A stretch of DNA of 64,000 nt. It comes from Agrostemma githago (taxonomy: Eukaryota > Streptophyta > Magnoliopsida > Caryophyllales > Caryophyllaceae). A model generated the notes under the pieces. That model made no database searches. It was not told the origin of the DNA and saw nothing but the letters and a program-made list of their open reading frames with translations. This document shows, in pieces, positions 57,901 to 64,000 of the stretch. Numbering within the stretch: position 1 is the first letter of the stretch; every line of letters starts with the position of its first letter. Both the position numbers and the translations under genes were made by a program. The stretch spans positions 35,401,424 through 35,465,423 of the forward strand of contig OY288244.1 of NCBI GenBank assembly GCA_958450325.1, written 5' to 3'.

Positions 57901-58201
57901 ATGTAGAGTGGGAGGAAAACTTCGGCATTATTGGATGTAAGGGAGAAGATGGTGTAGATGGAGTTGAAGTAGATGTAGAAGGGGAGCTAGGACTAGAATC
58001 TCCAAAGGGATTAGTGAAATTCCCTTCGGCCGTCTCTCGATATGCTTCCTCAATATGGCTTCCTTGAGCTTGCTCTTGATGGGTATTGCTTGCACTTGGT
58101 TGAGAGATCCTAACCCGGTTAATCGTCCGTTGGCGAAAAGCTCGAAAAAGCCTCTCCGGCTCTGGATTAAAGAGAAAGGATTCGCCTCCCCGCCTAGGCA
58201 T
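55000..58201 (-). pseudogene. gag: Gag-protease polyprotein of C3, one frameshift
   Basis: Start at 58201 (MPRRGGESFLFNPEPERLF). The first 184-residue frame and the main 963-residue frame (to stop at 55000) join near 57710, where a one-base insertion or two-base deletion has occurred inside the capsid domain. After the join: FPFSLIGKAKQWIEGLD and the YEAWEQFKSLVRSCPHHG helix of Gag, a zinc knuckle CDNCGIVGHDHMNC (CX2CX4HX4C), a long Gln/Asn/Gly-rich stretch, a coiled coil (MKTHMKMIENQVTQLASG), an aspartic protease with CDLGASVSIIPYS and ILGRPFLHTAGAMIDV, and a tail ending in DRAFDLFLRALDGDG. There is no polymerase. Protease keeps its catalytic DLGAS, as usual in Athila. Confidence 0.9.
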
Positions 58202-58406
58202 ACACTACACACTAGAACAAACGTGAGAACACCTAGTGCTTTGTGGGCACTAGGTAACGACAATAAACAAGCACAACTAGAGACAAAGAGAAAAGAAAGC
58301 TAAGAAATCAAGAAAAGCTAGAGAATATTCACAAGAGATGATAGAAGGGCACAAAGGAGAGTAACTAAGTTTAGAAATAAGCAAACAAAGTCTAAACAAT
58401 GCACCG

Positions 58407-58424
58407 TCCCCGGCAACGGCGCCA
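58407..58424 (-). other. Primer binding site of C3 (Asp-tRNA type)
   Basis: The minus strand reads TGGCGCCGTTGCCGGGGA, three bases from the LTR. Confidence 0.93.
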
Positions 58425-58427
58425 AAT

Positions 58428-59997
58428 TGATGGTGGGATTTGTCGTGGATCCCGCCACCAAATAATAACCGGCTAGCACCTAACGGTAGTTAGGGTAAGT
58501 CGGGTCGTGTCCACGGAGACGGTATTGCAAGGTTTAGACTAAATCGGCCTAAAACAAGACTATGCTACCAAACAAACACAAAGAGCTACTAATTTATGAA
58601 TTATGATGAGAGGAGAAGAAAGTAGACTAATGATGAGCTATGATGAACTAGACTATCAAATACTAACTAAACACAAGCCAACTAGCAAACTAAGAGAAAT
58701 GCTAAACAATGCTAATAATCCAACTAACTATCAACCTAAAGAAATGATGACTAGCTAACAAGATGAATCAAATAAGGAAAAGAGGTGGGTTAGGTCGGGT
58801 TCATAAGTGTAGTAGGGTGACTTGGGTGGTCAAGGGTGTCCACATACTAGGCAAACAATGAGTAGAGGAAGACTAGCATGAGAAGCATGGCCACTACAAC
58901 CCAAACAAGCATTTCAACAAACACATGGTGTGCCAAGAATGTGACTAACAATAAGGATTTACCCTTCACCCCTAATCAAACCCTAATCACCCATAATCTA
59001 CCCTTAATCCCCCTACTAACCCATAAGTAATCTACTCACTCATAATCAAAGAATAACTAACAACAATAACAAGAGAAAACCACATCACAACCCTAACATT
59101 CATCATAAAGAACAATAACAATCAATAACAATAATCACTAAGTAGAGATTCAAACTCGATTCAATAACAATAAACAAGAGAAAAGAAAGTTATACCAACA
59201 ATAGGATGATGAAAAGATGATATCCTGCATAAAAGAGAAACCCAAATAATCCCAAGGTTGTCAATCTTGGAGAAGTCTTCAAGTATCTTCTTAATACAAG
59301 AACTAATTAACTAAGATTGACTAAGATTAACTAAGGATTAAAGAGAGATTCAAACTAATGTGAGGAACTAAATCTAGGGTTTATAACTTGTAGAGAGGCT
59401 TAAGAGAGGCTAAACTAATGTAGGATGCATAAACAATACAAGAGGTAAGTATTTATAGGGTTACAAATGGAAGGGAATTAGGAAGAAACAAAGCGCGGCT
59501 GCCAGGTGCCCTTCCCGGCCGGAAGGAGGTGGTCCCGGTCGGAAAGGTGTCGGTCCCGGCCGGGAGGAGCTGGTCCCGGTCGGGATGGACCCAAAATAGG
59601 AGCATCCTCTTTTGTGCACCTCATCCCGGACGGGTTGAGGTCATACCCGTCGGGGATGAGTCTTGTAGGCCTCCAATATGATCTTTAAGGTTCCTCCTTG
59701 CTTCACATGGACTTCTCATCGATTCTCGGGACTCGGGATCGGGTCTCGGAGGCTCGGGATTGGGTCCCAAGGTCTCGGGGTCGATCCCAAAGCATCGAGT
59801 CATCGTTCCTTTATCTCGTTGGCTCCAAAATGTGTATGTATCGAGTCGGAATCGCTCCAACTCTTCCAAATCGGTCTCGGGAACCTGAAACGAACTAAAG
59901 GAAGCATAAGAAGCCCATAAATCGCTCCCAAGGAGCGATTCCACAAGGAAATGGGACCAAAATACTACAAAATAGGCACTACAAACTACACTAATCA
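58428..59997 (-). repeat. 5' LTR of C3
   Basis: Same length as its partner. TATA box near 59448-59460, motif array at 59511-59655 just upstream in transcript direction. Confidence 0.93.
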
Positions 59998-60140
59998 GGG
60001 TCACTGCTTCTCTTAGGCACAGCACCTTCGCTTTTTGTATGCTTCATCGCTATGCTTTTGAGGGGCATTTGGAGCTAGATTCTTGTATGAGTCACAACCG
60101 TGTGCTCGGGGTGGTGGATCGGAGACGTGTCACAGCCTGA

Positions 60141-63100
60141 CTAAGCTGTCATGGGTCTGGATGCCAGGAATATAAACTATGATAAGCAGTTGACTACTAT
60201 AGCTGTCGTCTCTTCCAGGTATCTCCTTCTTATGCTTTTCGAATTTCACAAAAAAAAGCTCGAGATTACCTAGGCTAAGGTGTCAGTCTAGATTTTTTGT
60301 CTCGCCCTACTTGTTGCACGCAATTTCTTAAAGAATCCTCTGTTTATCGGATTTAATTTGGCAGTACGAGAGGTTATCAACTATAGAGTCTCCCCTTGAT
60401 ATGTATACAAGTATCGCAACAGTCCGACTCATGACATGAACCGAGCTTATTGGGTAGAAGAAATCACATTCCACGGGGGTCCTTGATTGGATGGGTCGTC
60501 CCTTGGTGGTTCCTTTATGTCCTGACTTGAAACACCCCATGTTAATTGAAGATGTCCTATTTATGAGCTTAATTAATGACTACTCATCGATATCCCTTCG
60601 ACCTAGCGAGAGAATTAGATACTCATAGTTGCTACGAAACAACAAATGACAAATTGGGTAATTATCGACATAGGAAAACGGAATCTAGTAAAATTGGAAA
60701 TGATTGTAATGACAATAAAATCTAGCAAAGATAGAGATAATAATGATGAAAAAAATTGATAGAAATGGAAATGACAATGATTATGATTAATAGAAACAAA
60801 CTAGATTAAAACTAGGATTACCAAATCGGACTTTTGTAGAATGAACAAAAGCTTCGAGAACAAGGTTTCATGTACTAGGTTTTTGTCTAATGATCAAGAT
60901 AACTGAAAATTGTTGTCTCACGGAACACTTGAGCAAAAAAAAAGTACTAGATTAGTCAAGCAGGTCGGTCGCTGGCCCCTATCAAGCAATGGGGGCCAAG
61001 GCCTAATGCTTAATTATGCTACTAATCATTGAAAAGCTTCGAAACAAGAGGAAGGGCTCTCAGGTCGGTCGACCGGCGCTCGCCTCCTACTGGCCGGATG
61101 GCACATAGGGGGTGGGAGGTTGGGCCGAATCCTTGGGTCTTGGCCAACTTCTTGGGATCGATCTTCACTTATTCCTTCAATAATGAGCTCGTAACGCGAA
61201 TCTCGTCTCAGAGTTACTCTTCTAACCAGGTGTGAGTACGGTTGTGCTAAAATTACTGTAATTGCGCAAAATCGTTGTTTGACTACGTTGAAAGTCTACG
61301 ATACCTCATTTCGACCTTAATTGGGTACTTGACCTTAATCGTCCCGGTTTATAATTTGAATCGAATATATCGATTTAACACGAATATCGGAGCCTTCCGT
61401 ATCGCGACGTTAACGTCGGGTCTCGTGGACCGTACGACGCTCGGATTGACATCATTAGGTTTCAAACGCATTAACCCAATATGCGGTGGCTCCTTATGTA
61501 TGACACTCGATTATAGAATCGAGATCAAACGTTTCGGAGCGACGATTATTAATGAAATCGAAAACATACGATGAAGGATTCCGCGATCGCGTCATAACCC
61601 GAAGGTCAGGCGCCTGACTTGGGCGCCCTGACCATCAGGCGCTTGGGGTGGTGCGACTCAATTGTGAGGCGCCACCACCCTAGCGCCATGTCTGATGGTT
61701 ATGCGGACTTTGGGCTGAAACTTTAGTCGGATGCGCTCATTTTAGAATAAAATTGATTCGGATTATATTAAACGATTTGCACTATTCAACAACGATATTG
61801 ACCATGGGTCCATGATGTGCGAATTTGGCGTCATGTGACGTTTATTTCGAATTGATAACGACTTGTCCTCGTAGTCATTAGGTCCTACGTAACTCGACAT
61901 CGTAATTTGATCATTAGGATCTACGATGTCGATACCGTCATCGAACGCCCACTCGAGTCGTGTGAAAATAGTTTTATATTATATATATACACGGTAGTGG
62001 TAAAATGAAAGCGTAAAAGCATTTTAGAGGGTTGACTCACCTTAAACAACCAAATACGCAGGGTGACGAGATAAGCGACTAACGACGCGATTGCGGTACT
62101 CTTGTGTTTGGGTTTCCTTATTTCATCATCCTTAGTACTTGATACGTAAAAGAATGAGTATTTTAATGTCGGAAAGTTAGTAGTTAGATGTTAGGAACAG
62201 AAAGTAAAAGTTAGTATGCGATAATGAAATGTTATTATTGTTAGGATACGATAATAAAAAGTTAACAGATTAGAGATGAGATTTAGACACCCTCAACCTA
62301 CATGTCAATTGCTTCAAAATACGGGCTCACAGAGTATCATTGTAGACACGGGGAACGATTTGAGGTATTTAGGAAGAGTTAAGGTGTATTTTTGTGTTTG
62401 GGATTACCGAACCCTTGTCGAATGAAGGGAGTAGTCTTTTGAAATGGTTGAAGAGAGGTTTTCGATCTCGGATTTCAACTTTGAATGTTTTATGAGGTTT
62501 TTAGGATTATGGGACTGGTCTCGCACTTTTGATCCAGAATTCAGAAAAGTGAGGAATCCACCCTTGAAATGGTGTGCATGAGAGTGTATTTATAGAGTTT
62601 TGCGAAATATTCTGATTTCGAAATTCAGGTGCCCGAAGGCTAGCGCCCTGATATTGAGGCGCCTCACCTGAGGAGGCTCAATTCTGAGGCGCCTAGGTGC
62701 AAGCAGTTGAAATCGCGCGTATCGGAAATTGCTCAAATACGGATTGATATCCAGGTTATTCGAGGTAAGATTTTATTCCGTTTGACTTGGTTGATTTGTG
62801 TATGTGGACGCTATTTGATCTCTTAGATTTGTTTCAGGTTTCGACTTTGACCGGGTTTGACTCGGTCAACAATGACGGTTTCGTCCCCGGTGGCGGTTTT
62901 GGCTCAAAGTAACTTTATTTTATTGGAAACGACCCATCAAGTCTGGATTTGAGGTCGCTTTTGAGAGATTTGTTATCCGTTAAGTGCCCACGCCGGATAC
63001 TATCAGTTCCGAGTCCGTATTCGAGCGTATTGATGCATGTTAACGTCCGATCATCATCGAGTGTTTTATTGGAGATTGCTACATACACGAGAGACAAAAT

Positions 63101-63298
63101 GTGGGGATTCAATCGATTTCTTTGATCGGGTCATCCTTTGCCGGCTGTGGTTCTATGGGATCGGATTTCAGTGAGTTTGAATAAATTTCTCTAGTCGGGT
63201 CGGCTATTGCTAGGTGTGTGCGAGTACTTGTATCGCAAATTTTCTCCCAAAACCTCACATAAACCCTAATCCCTAATTGTTGTTTCTGAAGACGAAAA
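60141..63298. other. Unclassified repetitive region with GC palindromes
   Basis: No supported gene in 3.1 kb. Palindromes include CGGTCGACCG near 61064, TCAGGCGCCTGA and GGGCGCCC at 61604-61632 and GAGGCGCCTC near 62657. A TATA-like CTATAAATAC on the minus strand (62586-62595) lies 30-100 bases downstream of the second group, the same layout as in the Athila-like LTRs, so part of this may be an LTR. No primer site or termini were found. The last 100 bases are the leader of the gene at 63299. Confidence 0.45.
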
Positions 63299-63627
63299 AT
63301 GATAAAGAGAAGATTTTACAGAGCTGAACATGGAGAAAGAGACGGCGCTTCCGATGATTCGTCATCATCTTCTTCTGATGAATCTGATGTTGAAGCTCAA
63401 TTATCTGACGCTGATGACGCTGATGATCAAGTCGATAATCAGTTCGATGGACCTCTGCACCCTTCTATCTCCTCTTCTGGTCTGTTTTGTAATTAACATT
63501 ACAAAGGTTAATTTTCATGTGTTTAGCATATACGGAGTATATTTTTGTGAGGTCTTTTAATTGTTTTTTTTGTTAGGATATGAGAGTGAAGATAGCTCAG
63601 GAAATGAAATTGCTGCTGATGCATCAG
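63299..63627 (+). CDS. Acidic Ser/Asp-rich host protein, first two exons (continues past window)
   Basis: Exon 1 is 63299-63479 (start MIKRRFYRAEHGERDGASDD, then a Ser run and many Asp/Glu residues). GT at 63480, AG at 63575-63576. Exon 2 is 63577-63627 and adds YESEDSSGNEIAADAS; the phase matches. A donor GTACTT follows, and 63628-64000 looks intronic. The start resembles plant proteins annotated as SRP40-like or C2H2 zinc-finger nuclear proteins, but only about 77 residues are visible, so the family is a guess. The gene structure is better supported than the name. Confidence 0.6.
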
Positions 63628-64000
63628 GTACTTAATTTTAACTTTTCAATTTGAATTAATAGTCTTTTATTAATTTTGAAAATAATACGGAGTAGGATTT
63701 TACTGTAGGTGGTTTGAGTGTGTGTGTTTGACTGAGAAAGCTGGGTTCTTTCAGTTTTAATCTTTGCTTAGTTACTTAAGCTCAGTAAATGTCAAATTAA
63801 AGCTATTAAAAGCAAAATGAGGAGGAAAAATAAAAGATTGCTTGATAATATTTTTTGGGGGTTGCCTGTATATTAGATTCCAATGGAGACGCATAGTAGT
63901 ATGTTAGGTTATGAAGGCCAGCGGCATCTATTACAGTGAACTGTTTTTTTTACTTTTGTTTTGATTGTACTTTGGGGTACTATCGCTGGTGTTCGTATGT

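Larger units (their letters stand above)
50425..59997 (-). mobile_element. Gag-protease-only Athila-like element C3
   Basis: A complete 9,573-bp minus-strand element. LTRs are 50425-51994 and 58428-59997, both 1570 bp, with about 15 substitutions by eye. The Asp-type primer site is exact (58424-58407), the polypurine tract borders the left LTR (51995-52007) and GGGTC is duplicated. The internal 6.4 kb encodes Gag and protease but no reverse transcriptase, RNase H or integrase; the 3 kb after the frame is non-coding and structured. This fits the class described as terminal-repeat retrotransposons with a GAG domain. It is recent and must have moved with enzymes supplied by another element. Confidence 0.93.
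50054..60140 (+). pseudogene. DUF7745-like frame split by C3
   Basis: 50054-50356 reads FKDEEKVGLNQLGISSPFAM, SHFLDAYLSVF and GEICPLPEEIAAIGGW, a pattern seen in plant DUF7745 proteins, which are widespread and often associated with mobile DNA. There is no ATG at the left; the frame starts upstream or is truncated. It stops at 50354 after HAEVTG; the continuation is in another frame from 50356 (MQGNFVSMFDLADKFMNG), runs into the C3 target site GGGTC, and resumes at 59998 with TASLRHSTFAFCMLHRYAF to a stop at 60138-60140. So one frameshift predates or accompanies the insertion. Function unknown. Confidence 0.6.

Noticed and set aside
61275..61574. 99-residue plus-strand frame
   Set aside because: No recognisable domain and no conserved partner in the window; it lies beside repetitive palindromes.

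Overview
The window is nuclear DNA of a flowering plant, almost certainly a eudicot. The evidence is GT-AG introns in two replication protein A (RPA1)-like genes, plus nested long terminal repeat (LTR) retrotransposons of the plant-specific Ty3/gypsy Athila and Ogre/Tat lineages. The species cannot be named from the sequence. About nine tenths of the window is transposable element or element debris; host-like coding sequence is confined to about 35.0-37.4 kb, 45.1-50.4 kb, 60.0-60.1 kb and 63.3-63.6 kb.

Layout. (1) 1-4085: right part of a minus-strand non-autonomous Athila-like element (C1), inserted in a second minus-strand element (D, initiator-Met primer site, 4086-7342). (2) 7343-27657: a plus-strand non-autonomous family (B) arranged internal-LTR-internal-LTR (B1, shared LTR, B2). 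B1 is split by an 11.4-kb Athila element (A, 8928-20350) with clear 5-bp target duplications. A carries gag-pol (one frameshift, one nonsense codon) and an intact ATHILA ORF-1-type reading frame. (3) 27658-33300: remains of an Ogre/Tat element (E, Arg-type primer site, broken gag) containing an Athila-like solo LTR (F). (4) 33300-34980: unclassified AT-rich DNA. (5) 34989-49422: two RPA1-like genes in tandem. The first is disrupted by element C2 (37440-45131, TSD TTACA); the second (48103-49422) reads as five clean exons. (6) 50054-60140: a DUF7745-like reading frame split by element C3 (50425-59997, TSD GGGTC), which encodes Gag and protease only. (7) 60141-63290: unclassified repeats with GC palindromes. 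(8) 63299 to beyond the end: first exons of an acidic Ser/Asp-rich host protein.

How the parts relate. A, B, C and probably F use the same Asp-type primer site and similar LTR termini (TGAT...CA). A is the only one with reverse transcriptase and integrase. C1, C2 and B keep only a gag-derived or gag-position frame, and C3 keeps gag plus protease, so all probably depended on enzymes supplied in trans. Despite having no pol, these families share four non-coding or short features that no standard annotation would list: (a) GC-rich near-palindrome arrays just upstream of the LTR TATA box; (b) a second internal polypurine module downstream of the coding region; (c) families of hairpins in the 3' non-coding region with conserved loops and changing but still paired stems; (d) a short C-terminal peptide of the type AFDLLLRALxGY. 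These shared parts are the most interesting content of the window.
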